DNA of 64,000 nucleotides from Streptomyces sp. NBC_00078. Lineage in GTDB: Bacteria; Actinomycetota; Actinomycetes; Streptomycetales; Streptomycetaceae. The translations under genes and the position numbers were made by a program. Each line of letters opens with the position of its first letter. Positions within the stretch are counted from its first letter, which is position 1. The notes below the pieces were generated by a model. The model was given only the letters and a program-made list of their open reading frames with translations. It was not told where the DNA came from and made no database searches. The stretch is taken from assembly GCF_026343335.1 (NCBI RefSeq), contig NZ_JAPELX010000001.1:124001-188000 (forward strand), written 5' to 3'. This document shows, one piece after another, positions 25,946-35,362 of this stretch.

Positions 25946-27187
25946 TCAGGACAGGAATCCCTCGAGGACGAGAGTCGCCGCGCCGAGACTGACCGGGTTG
26001 CGGTCGATGGGGCAGAGACTGATCTCGGTGCCTTCCCAGGGTTCGGCGAGGGCGTAACGGGCGGCGGTATCGCGTACGTGCGGCAGGACGGCGGCCCCCA
26101 GTAGGTCGGCGACCCAGCCGGTGAGCACGATGATCTGCGGGTTGCACAGGTTGATCAGGTTGGCGATGCCGATGCCGAGGTAGCGGCCGGTCGTGGCGAT
26201 CACCTGCTGTGCGGCGGGGTCTTTGGCCGCGTGGGCGGTGGCCAGGGCGTGGATGGTCGCCGTCTGGTCGTCGGGGTGCAGGAGCGGGCTGTCCGGGTCG
26301 GTCTCCGCGAGGTGCTGCATGATGCCGGGTGCGCCCACGTAGGTCTCCACGCATCCCACGCATCCGCGGCGGCACTTGCGGCCGTCGATGACGAGGTTGG
26401 TGTGGCCCCATTCACCGGCCGTGTTCGTGGCACCACGGTAGAGCGCCCCCTGGACGGCCAGGCCCGCGCCGACGCCGGTTCCCAGGGTGAGGACGGCGAC
26501 GTCGTCGTGGCCGCGGGCGGCACCGAACCACAGTTCGGCGACGGTGCTCGCACGCAGCGGGTTGTCGAGGATGACCGGCACATCAGGGACCCGATCGGTG
26601 AGCAGGGCCAGCAGTGGCACGTCGTTCCACTGCCAGTTCGGGGCGAAGACGGAGGCCGTGCCGTCCGGCCGTACCTGGCCGGGAATGCTGACGCCGATCC
26701 CGAGAACCCTGCCGCGTTCCACGTGGGCCTGCGCGATCGCGTCGTCGACGCCGCGGACGATACGGTCCACGACGTAGTCCGGCGAGTTGGCGTGCGGGTG
26801 CAGTTCGTACTCGGCTCTGGCCAGAACCCGTAGAGCGGGATCGAAGACCTCGACGTGGACGTAGGTCTCGGCGATGTCGACGCCGATGAGCCGGGGGCCC
26901 TCGATGGCGGGCGCGAGAAGGTTTCGCGGGCGTCCGCCTCCCGAAGCCTGCTGTCCGATCTCGGCCAGCAGCCCCAGCTCGTGCAACTCGTTGACGATGT
27001 CGGAGGCGGTGGCCACCGACAGGCCCGTGGCCGCGGCGATGTCACGCCTGACGACGGGCGCCGAGGCGATGAGATGCCGCATCACCGCGAAACGGTTGGT
27101 CCGGCGAATGTCCTGGTACGTCCGCTTCAACGACGTCGTCCTGTGCTCGATGCGGCTGGGGCGCCTGATCGTATCCACGCGCTGCAC
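25946..27187 (-). CDS. ROK family transcriptional repressor
   Basis: About 413 residues if GTG 27187 is used; the frame is open further upstream and GTG 27178 or 27208 are possible, since none has a convincing ribosome-binding site. The winged helix reads DIRRTNRFAVMRHL then VRRDIAAATGLSVATASDIV. The ROK kinase-like part shows DIAETYVHVEVFD, LTLGTGVGAGLAVQG, EWGHTNLV and the zinc motif CRRGCVGCVETYVG. Such proteins (XylR/NagC type) sense a sugar and repress its transport and hydrolase genes. It is divergent from the sugar importer at 27447 and upstream of GH97, so it probably controls both. Confidence 0.92.
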   Translation of the reverse strand: MQRVDTIRRPSRIEHRTTSLKRTYQDIRRTNRFAVMRHLIASAPVVRRDIAAATGLSVATASDIVNELHELGLLAEIGQQASGGGRPRNLLAPAIEGPRLIGVDIAETYVHVEVFDPALRVLARAEYELHPHANSPDYVVDRIVRGVDDAIAQAHVERGRVLGIGVSIPGQVRPDGTASVFAPNWQWNDVPLLALLTDRVPDVPVILDNPLRASTVAELWFGAARGHDDVAVLTLGTGVGAGLAVQGALYRGATNTAGEWGHTNLVIDGRKCRRGCVGCVETYVGAPGIMQHLAETDPDSPLLHPDDQTATIHALATAHAAKDPAAQQVIATTGRYLGIGIANLINLCNPQIIVLTGWVADLLGAAVLPHVRDTAARYALAEPWEGTEISLCPIDRNPVSLGAATLVLEGFLS

Positions 27188-27225
27188 GCCGTTGGAACTG
27201 CCGTGCACAGACTTTTTCTGGCTTG

Positions 27226-27254
27226 TTGACGAAGGGGTGTAGCGCGCATAACCT
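27226..27254 (+). promoter_or_regulatory. Promoter candidate of the second sugar importer
   Basis: TTGACG at 27226-27231, a 17-base spacer and TAACCT at 27249-27254 give a good vegetative-type promoter about 190 bases before the solute-binding protein, in the ROK-importer divergent region. Confidence 0.5.
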
Positions 27255-27446
27255 GCGTCTCGCTCCGCTCGCTGCAACCCCGTCAGCGGCAGGAAACTCC
27301 CCCTCCGATTGCGCGCCTCCACCCCGCGGGCTTCGCGTCGCGCTCATACCGGCCCCACTCCGCGGCCGTCCACAGCGTCATCAGCCGACATCGCGGCGCG
27401 TGCCCAAGGTCCGTACCCACACCCGTTCTTCACAGCAGAGGTGGCC

Positions 27447-28721
27447 ATGTCCCCTGAGCAGAACCCCAGCCGATCGTTCGGCCGCAGGTCCTTCCTGCGC
27501 GCCTCCGGCACCGTGGCGGCGGCGGGATTCCTCGCCGCGTGCGGCGGGAACACCGGTCGCGGCGGCGGCTCCACCGGCGGTAAGGCGGCGATCAGCCAGT
27601 GGTACCACCAGTACGGCGAGGCGGGCACCCAGCAGGCGGCGCTGCGGTATGCGAAGACGTACAGCCACGCGGACGTGTCGGTGCAGTGGATCCCCGGTGA
27701 CTACGCCTCCAAGCTCTCCAGCGGCCTGGTCTCCAGCAGCGGCCCCGACGTCTTCGAGTTCCACCCCGATGTCCAGATGGCCAAGTCCGGGCAGATCGTG
27801 CCGCTGGACGACATCATCGCGGACGTGAAGTCCGACTTCACGGAGAAGGACCTGGCCGCCAACTCGGTTGACGGCAAGGTCTACGGCATCCGCATGATCG
27901 ACGACCCGCAGTTCCTGTACTACCGCAAGAGCCTGCTGGAGAAGGCGGGCGTCCAGCCCCCGACCACCTTCGACGAGCTGATAGACGCCTCCCGCAAGCT
28001 CGACAAGGACGGGGTCAAGGGCCTGTACCTCGGCCTGAAGGCCGGCAGCGACATCCTCGCCAGTCCCCTGGTCTGGGCCACCGGCAGTGAGTTGCTGACC
28101 GCCGACCACAAGGTCGCCTTCGACACCCCGGCGACGGTCGAGGGCCTGAAGAAGATGCGCGAGCTCTACACGAGCAAGACGCTGCTGCTCGGCGCGCCCA
28201 CCGACTGGTTCGACCCGTCGGCGTTCATCCAGGGCCTGACGGCGATGCAGTGGTGCGGCTTGTGGGCGATGCCCGGCATCCAGAAGGCACTGGGCGACGA
28301 CTTCGGCATCGTCCCCCTGCCCGGCATCGGCAGCGCCGGCCGCCCCGTGGTCTACAACGGCGGCTGGTCCACCTACGTGAGCGCCAAGGCCAAGGACGTC
28401 GACGCGGCCAAGGCGTTCGTGAAGTGGCTGTGGATCGAGCAGACGAAGCTCCAGGAGGACTGGTGCACCTCCTACGGCTTCCACATCCCCCCGCGCAAGA
28501 GCCTCGCGGCGAAGGCGACCAAGCTGCAGAGCGGCACAGCCGCCGAGGCGGTGAAGCTCTTCGGGACCAACGGGCACTACGACGACCCGTACTGGACCCA
28601 GGCCATGACGACGATTTCCCAGGACATGGTGAACAACGCCGTGGTCAGCGGGAAGAACCCCGAGTCCGAGGTGGCCAAGGCCCGCACCCGGGTCGAGGCC
28701 GAACTCAAGAAGATCGCCTGA
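27447..28721 (+). CDS. Sugar ABC transporter substrate-binding lipoprotein
   Basis: 424 residues from ATG 27447 with AGAGGTGG upstream. The N-terminus combines a twin arginine (FGRRSFLRASGTVAAAG) with a lipobox FLAACGG, so it is exported by Tat and lipid-anchored. The body follows family 1 binders (GPDVFEFHPDVQMAKSG, YGIRMIDDPQFLYYRKSLLEK). It would deliver arabino- or galacto-oligosaccharides to the two following permeases, judged from the GH51 and GH43 genes downstream. No ATPase is encoded, implying a shared one elsewhere. Confidence 0.94.
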   Translation: MSPEQNPSRSFGRRSFLRASGTVAAAGFLAACGGNTGRGGGSTGGKAAISQWYHQYGEAGTQQAALRYAKTYSHADVSVQWIPGDYASKLSSGLVSSSGPDVFEFHPDVQMAKSGQIVPLDDIIADVKSDFTEKDLAANSVDGKVYGIRMIDDPQFLYYRKSLLEKAGVQPPTTFDELIDASRKLDKDGVKGLYLGLKAGSDILASPLVWATGSELLTADHKVAFDTPATVEGLKKMRELYTSKTLLLGAPTDWFDPSAFIQGLTAMQWCGLWAMPGIQKALGDDFGIVPLPGIGSAGRPVVYNGGWSTYVSAKAKDVDAAKAFVKWLWIEQTKLQEDWCTSYGFHIPPRKSLAAKATKLQSGTAAEAVKLFGTNGHYDDPYWTQAMTTISQDMVNNAVVSGKNPESEVAKARTRVEAELKKIA

Positions 28722-28736
28722 GGGGCGCTGACAAGC

Positions 28737-29705
28737 ATGACAACCACGACCACCGACGGCGCCCGGACGGTCGCCACCGCGCCACCCGGCCCCGCGGCGA
28801 AGATGAGGCGTGACCGGCACGGGACGCGAGGCAGCACCCGCACCTTCTGGCTCTTCGCGGGTCCCTTCCTGGCCGGTCTCCTGCTGTTCGTCTACGTGCC
28901 GGTCGGCTGGAGCTTCTACCTGAGCCTCTTCCAGGCCCAGAACACGGTCGTCCCGACGAGGTTCGTCGGCCTGGACAACTACGCGGACATCCTCACCGAA
29001 GGGCCGTTCACCGACAGCCTGTGGACCTTCACGCTCTTCGCGCTGATCGTCGTCCCCCTCACCTACGTCCTGGCTCTGGCGCTCGCGCTGCTCGTCCACC
29101 GCATCCGCGTCGCCCGAGCCTTCTTCCGTTCGGTGTTCTTCATACCCACCGCGTGCTCCTACGTCGTGGCCTCATTGGTGTGGAAGCTGTCGATCTTCAA
29201 CGGGGTGCGCTTCGGTCTCGCCAACACCGTCCTGGGCTGGTTCGGGATCGAACCCGTCGCCTGGATCGGCACCGTCTCCCCGCCCTGGTACTGGATGGTG
29301 CTGGTCACCCTGCGGCTCTGGCTCCAGCTGGGCTTCTACATGATCCTCTTCCTGGCCGCCCTCCAGCAGATCCCCAAGGAACTGTACGAAGCGGCCTGGA
29401 CGGACGGCGCCCGGCCCGGCTGGCAGACGTTCCGGCACATCACCCTGCCGCAGCTGCGCACCACCTCGGTCGCGGTGGTGCTTCTCATGCTGATCGCGGC
29501 CTACCAGGCGTTCGACGAGTTCTACAACCTGCTGCCCAACACCCCCTACGCACGGCCGCCGTTGGTCTACCTCTACTACACGGCCCTCGGGCAGGGTCAG
29601 GACTTCGGCCACGGCAGCGCCGGGGCGCTGGTGCTGTCGGCACTCATCACGATGGTGACGCTGCTGCAGGGCAGGATCTTCGGCTTCGGAAAGGCGGACA
29701 GCTGA
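28737..29705 (+). CDS. Sugar ABC transporter permease (MalF/UgpA-type)
   Basis: 322 residues, 15 bases after the binding protein. Six hydrophobic segments; the EAA docking loop reads ELYEAAWTDGARPGWQTFRH. The N-terminal 35 residues are polar and basic, as is usual in actinobacterial members. Its TGA overlaps the ATG of the partner permease (TGATG). Confidence 0.94.
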   Translation: MTTTTTDGARTVATAPPGPAAKMRRDRHGTRGSTRTFWLFAGPFLAGLLLFVYVPVGWSFYLSLFQAQNTVVPTRFVGLDNYADILTEGPFTDSLWTFTLFALIVVPLTYVLALALALLVHRIRVARAFFRSVFFIPTACSYVVASLVWKLSIFNGVRFGLANTVLGWFGIEPVAWIGTVSPPWYWMVLVTLRLWLQLGFYMILFLAALQQIPKELYEAAWTDGARPGWQTFRHITLPQLRTTSVAVVLLMLIAAYQAFDEFYNLLPNTPYARPPLVYLYYTALGQGQDFGHGSAGALVLSALITMVTLLQGRIFGFGKADS

Positions 29706-30577
29706 TGGCCACCTCCTCCACCAACCCGGTCCGCGGCCGTCAACGTGCGGTGCGCGGACAGGCCGGCAGTGTCGCCGTCTACACCGTCGCCGTCGTCGCG
29801 GCACTGCTGTTCCTGGTCCCGTTCTATCTGCTGCTCCGCAACAGCCTGGCCAGCGACGCCGACATCACCGGGGCGAACTGGAAGTTCTTCCCGACCGAGC
29901 TGCACTGGGAGAACATCTCCGAGCTGTTCGACGACCCCGCGGTACCCATGGCGCGCAGCATGTGGAACTCCCTCGTCGTCGGGGTGCTCGGCACCGCCGG
30001 CCAGCTGCTGGTCTGCTCCCTGGCCGGCTACGCGCTGGCCCGCGTCCCGTACCGGCACGCCAACAAGATCTTCTACGCGGTGCTGGCCACCCTCATGATC
30101 CCCAGCGCGGTCACCTTCGTACCCAGCTTCGTCCTCGTATCGTCACTGGGCTGGGTCTCCAGCCTGCAAGGTCTCATCGTGCCCGGCCTGTTCAGCGGCT
30201 TCACCGCCTTCCTCTTCCGGCAGTACTTCCTCGGATTCCCCAAGGAACTGGAGGAGGCCGCCCGGATCGACGGTCTCGGCAGCTGGGGCACGTACTGGCG
30301 GATCGTCGTCCCCAACTCCACCGGCTTCTTCTCGGCGATCGCGGTGATCACCTTCATCACCAACTGGAACGCCTTCCTGTGGCCGCTGGTCATCGGCCAG
30401 GACCAGTCCAGCTGGACGGTGCAGGTGGCCCTGTCGACCTTCACCACCGCGCAGACCATCAACATCCACGAGCTGTTCCTCGCCGCCACCGTGTCCATCC
30501 TGCCGCTGGTGCTCGTCTTCCTCTTCCTGCAGCGCTACCTGGTCGAAGGCGTCGCGCACACCGGCATCAAGGGCTGA
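29705..30577 (+). CDS. Sugar ABC transporter permease (MalG/UgpE-type)
   Basis: 290 residues, ATG 29705 overlapping the previous stop by one base. EAA loop ELEEAARIDGLGSWGTYWR. It completes the importer. It is followed after 66 bases by the GH51 gene, so import and intracellular hydrolysis are probably one transcript. Confidence 0.94.
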   Translation: MATSSTNPVRGRQRAVRGQAGSVAVYTVAVVAALLFLVPFYLLLRNSLASDADITGANWKFFPTELHWENISELFDDPAVPMARSMWNSLVVGVLGTAGQLLVCSLAGYALARVPYRHANKIFYAVLATLMIPSAVTFVPSFVLVSSLGWVSSLQGLIVPGLFSGFTAFLFRQYFLGFPKELEEAARIDGLGSWGTYWRIVVPNSTGFFSAIAVITFITNWNAFLWPLVIGQDQSSWTVQVALSTFTTAQTINIHELFLAATVSILPLVLVFLFLQRYLVEGVAHTGIKG

Positions 30578-30643
30578 CCGCAGGGCGCCCCGGCAAACGC
30601 ACAGAAACGCCACTCTTCGCACCGATCCATCCCGGAGTGACCC

Positions 30644-32191
30644 ATGCCCAACCCCGTCAGCCACCCGCCGCTCGCGGCGGCCGTACATCTGGACCCCGAC
30701 TTCACCGTCGGCGAGGTGAATCCGCGGCTGTTCGGATCCTTCGTCGAGCATCTCGGCCGCTGCGTCTACACCGGCGTCTTCGAACCGGACCACCCGAGCG
30801 CCGACGAGGACGGACTGCGCACCGACGTCCTGGCCCTCATCCGGGAACTGGGCGTCACCATGGTCCGCTACCCCGGGGGCAACTTCGTCTCCGGCTACCG
30901 CTGGGAAGACGGAGTCGGCCCGGTGGAGGAGCGGCCCCGCCGGCTCGACGGCGCCTGGCGGACCGTCGAGACGAACCGGTTCGGGCTGAACGAGTTCATG
31001 CGCTTCGCGGCCAAGGCCGACGTCGAGCCGATGCAGGCCGTCAACCTCGGCACCCGTGGCCTTCAGGAGGCACTCGACCTGCTGGAGTACACCAACCACC
31101 CCGGCGGCACGGCCTTCTCCGAGCTGCGCCGCACGCACGGCGTGGACAAGCCGCACGGCATCCGACTGTGGTGCCTGGGCAACGAGATGGACGGCCCTTG
31201 GCAGCTCGGCCACAAGAGCGCCGACGAATACGGCCGCCTCGCCGCCGTCACCGCCAAGGCCATGCGCGATGTCGACCCCGGTCTGGAACTGGTCGCCTGC
31301 GGAAGCTCCAACCGCTCCATGCCGACCTTCGGCGCTTGGGAGGCGACGGTCCTGGAGCACACGTACGACCTCGTCGACTTCATCTCCTGCCACGCCTACT
31401 ACGAGGAGAGCGACGGCGACGTCGACAGCTTCCTCGCCTCGGCCGCCGACATGGAGGCCTTCATCGACGGGGTGGTCGCCACCGCCGACCACATCGGGGC
31501 CAAGCGCCACTCGAGCAAGCGGATCGACCTCTCCTTCGACGAGTGGAACGTCTGGTACCAGAGCCGGCCGGTCAACAACACCGACACTCCGGACTGGAGC
31601 GTGGCCCCGCGCCAGCTGGAGGACGTCTACAACGTCACCGACGCCGTCGTGGTCGGCAGCCTGCTGATCACCCTGCTGCGCCACTGCGACCGCGTCACCG
31701 CGGCCTGCCTCGCCCAGCTGGTGAACGTCATCGCCCCCATCATGACCGAGCCCGGCGGCCCGGCCTGGCGGCAGACCATCTTCTATCCCTTCGCCGACGC
31801 GGCCCGCCACGGTGGCGGCCAGGTGCTCCGGCTCGCCCTGGACAGTCCCGTCCACGACACGGCCCGTTACGGCGAGGTGCCCCTGCTGCACGCGACCGCC
31901 GTCCGGCAGGAGAACGGGACGCTCACCGTCTTCGCCGTCAACCGGGACACCACGACGCCGCTCGAACTCACCGCCGACCTGCGGGCGTTCAGCCCGGTGG
32001 CCGGGCAGGTGACGCACACCGCCCTGGCCGACCCCGACCGCCACGCGGCCAACACACTCCAGCACCAGGACCGCGTGACGCCGAAGCCGGTGACCGGCAC
32101 GGTCACGGACGACGGACGGCTCAGAGCCCTGCTGCCACCGATGTCCTGGAACACCATCACCATCCCGCTCGCCCCCGGAGCGGCCCCATGA
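30644..32191 (+). CDS. abfA: GH51 alpha-L-arabinofuranosidase
   Basis: 515 residues, without signal peptide, so intracellular. The GH51 hallmarks are FGSFVEHLGRCVYTGVFEP, VRYPGGNFVSGYRWEDG, the acid/base Glu181 in CLGNEMDGPWQ, and the nucleophile Glu300 in SFDEWNVWYQ. The enzyme hydrolyses terminal alpha-L-arabinofuranosyl bonds of imported oligosaccharides by a retaining mechanism. The length and the C-terminal beta-sandwich (GTLTVFAVNRDTTTPLEL) are normal for Streptomyces enzymes. Coupling to the importer implies that the imported sugars are arabinosylated. Confidence 0.95.
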   Translation: MPNPVSHPPLAAAVHLDPDFTVGEVNPRLFGSFVEHLGRCVYTGVFEPDHPSADEDGLRTDVLALIRELGVTMVRYPGGNFVSGYRWEDGVGPVEERPRRLDGAWRTVETNRFGLNEFMRFAAKADVEPMQAVNLGTRGLQEALDLLEYTNHPGGTAFSELRRTHGVDKPHGIRLWCLGNEMDGPWQLGHKSADEYGRLAAVTAKAMRDVDPGLELVACGSSNRSMPTFGAWEATVLEHTYDLVDFISCHAYYEESDGDVDSFLASAADMEAFIDGVVATADHIGAKRHSSKRIDLSFDEWNVWYQSRPVNNTDTPDWSVAPRQLEDVYNVTDAVVVGSLLITLLRHCDRVTAACLAQLVNVIAPIMTEPGGPAWRQTIFYPFADAARHGGGQVLRLALDSPVHDTARYGEVPLLHATAVRQENGTLTVFAVNRDTTTPLELTADLRAFSPVAGQVTHTALADPDRHAANTLQHQDRVTPKPVTGTVTDDGRLRALLPPMSWNTITIPLAPGAAP

Positions 32192-32251
32192 TCCCACCGC
32201 TCGACCCGCACCCCCGCACGACCCCCGGCACCTCAATGGAGAGGTAACACC

Positions 32252-33754
32252 ATGCCCGACACCACATCGCACCGCACACCGCCACCGCGCACCCGGCGGC
32301 GGACCACCCTCGCCACGCTCCTGACCCTGCTCTGCGGCCTCGCCGCCCTATTGGTACCCGCCACGCAGGCGCAGGCGGCCTCGGTGACGTTCACGACGGG
32401 TGCCGACCGGACCGACCAGAACGGCAACGCGCTCCAGCTGCACGGCCTGGGCATCATCAAGGTGGGTAGCACCTGGTACGGCTACGGCGAGGACAAGACC
32501 GGCAGGACGTCGGCGGACACGTCGTTCCAGGACATCACCTGCTACTCCTCGACCGACCTGGCGAACTGGACCTACCAGGGTCAGGCCCTGAGCAGGCAGG
32601 CCAGCGGTGACCTTGGCCCCAGCCGCATCGTGGAGCGGCCGAAGGTCATATACAACGCGTCGACGAGCACGTACGTGATGTACATGCACATCGACAGCAC
32701 CAACTACGCCGAGGCCAGGGTCGGTGTGGCCACGAGCAGCACGCCGTGCGGCCCCTACACCTACCGGGGCAGCTTCCGGCCGCTGGGAAACCTGAGCCGT
32801 GACCTCGGCCTGTTCCAGGACACCGACGGCACCGCCTATCTGCTCAGCGAGGACCGCAACAACGGCCTGCGCATCGACAAGCTGTCCGCCGACTACCTGT
32901 CCGTGGACAGCGCGGTGGCGGTCCTCGGCGGCAGCGGCAGTGGCAGCGTCGAGGCGCCCGCCATGGTGAAGATCAACGGCATGTACTACGTCTTCGGCTC
33001 CCACCTCACGGGCTGGAGCCTGAACGACAACATCTACGCCACCGCGACCTCGCTGAGCGGCCCGTGGTCGGCGTTCCGCGACCTCGCCGCCCCCGGCACC
33101 CACACCTACGGCAGCCAGACGGCGAACGTCATCACCGTCCAGGGCAGCTCAGGCACCACGTACATCTACGCCGGAGACCGCTGGGACACCTCCAACCTGG
33201 GCGCGTCGAAGCTGATCTGGCTGCCGCTTACCATCCGGGGCACGACGGTGAACCTCGGTCAGTACCCGACATGGTCCCTCGATGCGGACGCGGGCACGTG
33301 GACGGCCGGCAGCGGGATCCCGTCGGAGGGTGTCCACACCCTGAAGAACCTCGGCAGCTCCATGCTGATGGACGTGTCGAGCGGGTCCACGGCGAACGGC
33401 GCCAAGATCCTCCAGTGGCCGTCCGCCGGCAGCACCAACCAGCAGTGGACACTCACGCGGGTGGCGGGCAACGTCTACACGCTCAAGAGCGTGAAGAGCG
33501 GGCTGTGCCTGGACGTCCCGAGCAAGTCGACCACCGCCGGCGTCCAGCTGCAACAGTGGACCTGCAACGGCGGCACCAACCAGCAGTGGGCCCTCGACCT
33601 GACCGGCAGCTACACCGGCAGCAACTACATGCTGGTGGGCATCGGCAGCGGCCTGAACATCGGCGTCGCGGGCTCCACCACCCAGGGAGCGGCGGTGGAC
33701 CAGGAACTCGGCGGCAGCGCGAGCGCCAACAGCGAGACCTGGACGTTCTCCTGA
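32252..33754 (+). CDS. Secreted GH43 (subfamily 24-like) exo-beta-1,3-galactanase with ricin-type CBM
   Basis: 500 residues with a Sec signal ending AQAA (about residue 43). The five-bladed propeller shows GIIKVGSTWYGYGEDKTG, CYSSTDLANWTYQG, ERPKVIYNASTSTYVMYMH, EARVGVATSSTPCGPYTY and VEAPAMVKINGMYYVFGSHL; this order and wording fit the GH43_24 exo-beta-1,3-galactanases that act on the backbone of type II arabinogalactan. Glu234 in VEAPAM is the likely general acid; members of this group lack the usual GH43 base. Residues ~359-500 are a ricin trefoil. It closes the importer-GH51 operon, 60 bases after GH51. Confidence 0.88.
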   Translation: MPDTTSHRTPPPRTRRRTTLATLLTLLCGLAALLVPATQAQAASVTFTTGADRTDQNGNALQLHGLGIIKVGSTWYGYGEDKTGRTSADTSFQDITCYSSTDLANWTYQGQALSRQASGDLGPSRIVERPKVIYNASTSTYVMYMHIDSTNYAEARVGVATSSTPCGPYTYRGSFRPLGNLSRDLGLFQDTDGTAYLLSEDRNNGLRIDKLSADYLSVDSAVAVLGGSGSGSVEAPAMVKINGMYYVFGSHLTGWSLNDNIYATATSLSGPWSAFRDLAAPGTHTYGSQTANVITVQGSSGTTYIYAGDRWDTSNLGASKLIWLPLTIRGTTVNLGQYPTWSLDADAGTWTAGSGIPSEGVHTLKNLGSSMLMDVSSGSTANGAKILQWPSAGSTNQQWTLTRVAGNVYTLKSVKSGLCLDVPSKSTTAGVQLQQWTCNGGTNQQWALDLTGSYTGSNYMLVGIGSGLNIGVAGSTTQGAAVDQELGGSASANSETWTFS

Positions 33755-33757
33755 CCG

Positions 33758-33800
33758 CGTGCCCCGGCGGCCCCGCCATCGAACGGGCCGCCGGGGCACG
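33758..33800. terminator. Terminator after the GH43 gene
   Basis: A perfect 16-bp stem (33758-33773 with 33785-33800) closes an 11-base loop, starting three bases after the stop codon. It ends the importer-hydrolase operon. Confidence 0.8.
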
Positions 33801-34295
33801 CCTCCGGAGGTTCGGAGTTCATGCCTGAGCGGTGCGGTCGGCGTAGGTGTCGTAGGTGTCGTAGAAGGGGATGGCCGGCAGGATGGGGTTGCGGTGCTGT
33901 TCCTTTTCGTCGACGGTGAGTTGGCGGGCCGTGGCCTGCCAGGAATGTCCTTGTGCGGTGTCCGTGGCGCGGGGAAGTCCTGGGTCCAGGTTGTACGCGC
34001 CCGGATACGCGCCTACGCCCCTGGCCAGCTCGGCCCGGTCGGCCGCAACACACCTGCAGAGCTACGTCGTCGAACACTCGCCGAGGGCCACGGCAGCCCA
34101 GAAGACTTTGCCCGCCCGCCCGCGCGCCCGCTGACCAGAGCGGTCCCTGTCGCCCTGGCAGCACTTTGGAGTGCCACCAGGGCGGACCGGACCACTACGG
34201 ATTTCCGCATGACCTGCGTGTGGACGTTGTCCCGCTGCCCGTCGACTCTGCAGGGTCGCGGCATGGGAACGCGGTGGCCGGGCAGGAACGCCGCA
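33801..34295. other. Gene-free stretch with an unidentified gene tail on the minus strand
   Basis: From about 34000 down to 33825 the minus strand reads as coding-like sequence ending in HRNPILPAIPFYDTYDTYAD and a stop. An in-place 9-base duplication (TAGGTGTCG twice near 33845) produces the doubled DTY. No start codon with a full domain is present, so it looks like the 3' remnant of a lost gene that I cannot name. The rest (34000-34295) shows nothing convincing. Confidence 0.4.
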
Positions 34296-34745
34296 TCAGC
34301 GGGTGAAGGTGACCCGCTGCTCCTTCAGGGCGCTGCAGTTGGAGTTGTTCACCTGTACGTACACGTTGTCGATGTTGCCGCCCCAGCTGACGCAGTGGCC
34401 CTTGCCGTAGACGTAGGTCGGCCCCGCGTACGACGAGTACAGCCCGTAGTCGTCGTCCCCCTGCTCGGTGTCGGGGACGTAGATCCAGGCTGACATGTCC
34501 AGGGCGGTGCCCGGGTTGTTGCGGATGGTCGCGACGCAGTTCTTGCCGTTCGCGGAGTTGTACGTCAGATAGGTGGTGCCCAGCGAGCCGACGGGCGCCG
34601 AGTTCACGGTCTTGTAGCCGCTGCCGCAGACTCTCTGCGGCGTGGTGTTGGGTGCGGCGGAGGCCGGCGCCGCCAAGGCGGTCATGGTCCCCAGCGACAG
34701 GGCCGCTAACGCGGAGGCGACCAGGACGGAGCGATTCACAAGCAT
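34296..34745 (-). CDS. Spore-associated protein A (SapA)-like secreted protein
   Basis: 149 residues with GGGGG upstream of the ATG. A Sec signal peptide ends at ASA (about residue 30). The mature part carries VCGSGYKTVNSAPVGSLG, LTYNSANGKNCVATIRN and YVYGKGHCVSWGGNID with four cysteines, the pattern of the Streptomyces spore-associated protein A family of unknown biochemical role. It is a single gene, with no neighbour on its strand. Confidence 0.8.
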   Translation of the reverse strand: MLVNRSVLVASALAALSLGTMTALAAPASAAPNTTPQRVCGSGYKTVNSAPVGSLGTTYLTYNSANGKNCVATIRNNPGTALDMSAWIYVPDTEQGDDDYGLYSSYAGPTYVYGKGHCVSWGGNIDNVYVQVNNSNCSALKEQRVTFTR

Positions 34746-35362
34746 ATTTCCCCCTTGCGGTCATTGACGTTGATTGATCTCATCTCGTATGACCCGCGAG
34801 GCATTCGTAGGGTTGCCCCAGGTTCACAAGAGATCTGAGACCGCCAGCCGCCAGGTCTCGGGGCGCCGGTACGAGCGCTGTCATCAGCCGCAAACGGCGG
34901 TGATCTTGCGAGGTGGCCGGTCGGAAATCGGGTTCGGCATCACCCGGCTGCTGCACTTCGGCCTGCTGCCGCGCATCAGGTGGCACCGCCCGAAAAAACC
35001 GAGACCCATGAACGCAGCATCGACGAGGGTGCTCCCCCTTCCCGTCACGGTCGGCGACTGACGTAGCCGCCGGGAGCGCCTCCACAACAAGGCGCTCCCG
35101 AAAGGCAACGCCCCCTGGGCGTTGCGCAGTTCACCGCCGAGCCGTCGTCGTACGACACGGTCGAGCGCGACTCCACCGTGAGCGATGTCGCCCAACTCCG
35201 GTCGCCGGCCTCCGGCGCCGAACCGTGGTCGCACGATGTGCGGGTACTCGTCCTGGAGAAGGATGCCCCGGACAACGTCCCACTCAGTGCAAAGGACGTC
35301 GTTCCCGATAGGCGCCGAACCGCCCGAGAACCTGAATCGACGGTCGCGTCGTCTTCCTGATC
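34746..35362. other. Gene-free stretch of 0.6 kb with tandem hairpins
   Basis: No supportable gene. A 78-codon frame ending at 35361 (VLVLEKDAPDNVPLSAKDVV) looks protein-like but has no start signal or family. Two strong hairpins lie back to back near 35071-35125. The SapA promoter must lie at the left end. Confidence 0.5.
35071..35125. terminator. Two tandem hairpins
   Basis: Stem 1 pairs 35071-35080 with 35091-35100 (10 bp, perfect). Stem 2 pairs 35105-35112 with 35118-35125 (8 bp, perfect). They may be terminators isolating the sigma-factor operon, or leftovers of a mobile element end. Confidence 0.5.

Noticed and set aside
34150..34190. Hairpin near 34152-34186 as a terminator
   Set aside because: The stem is interrupted by a two-base mismatch and no gene ends nearby on either strand.
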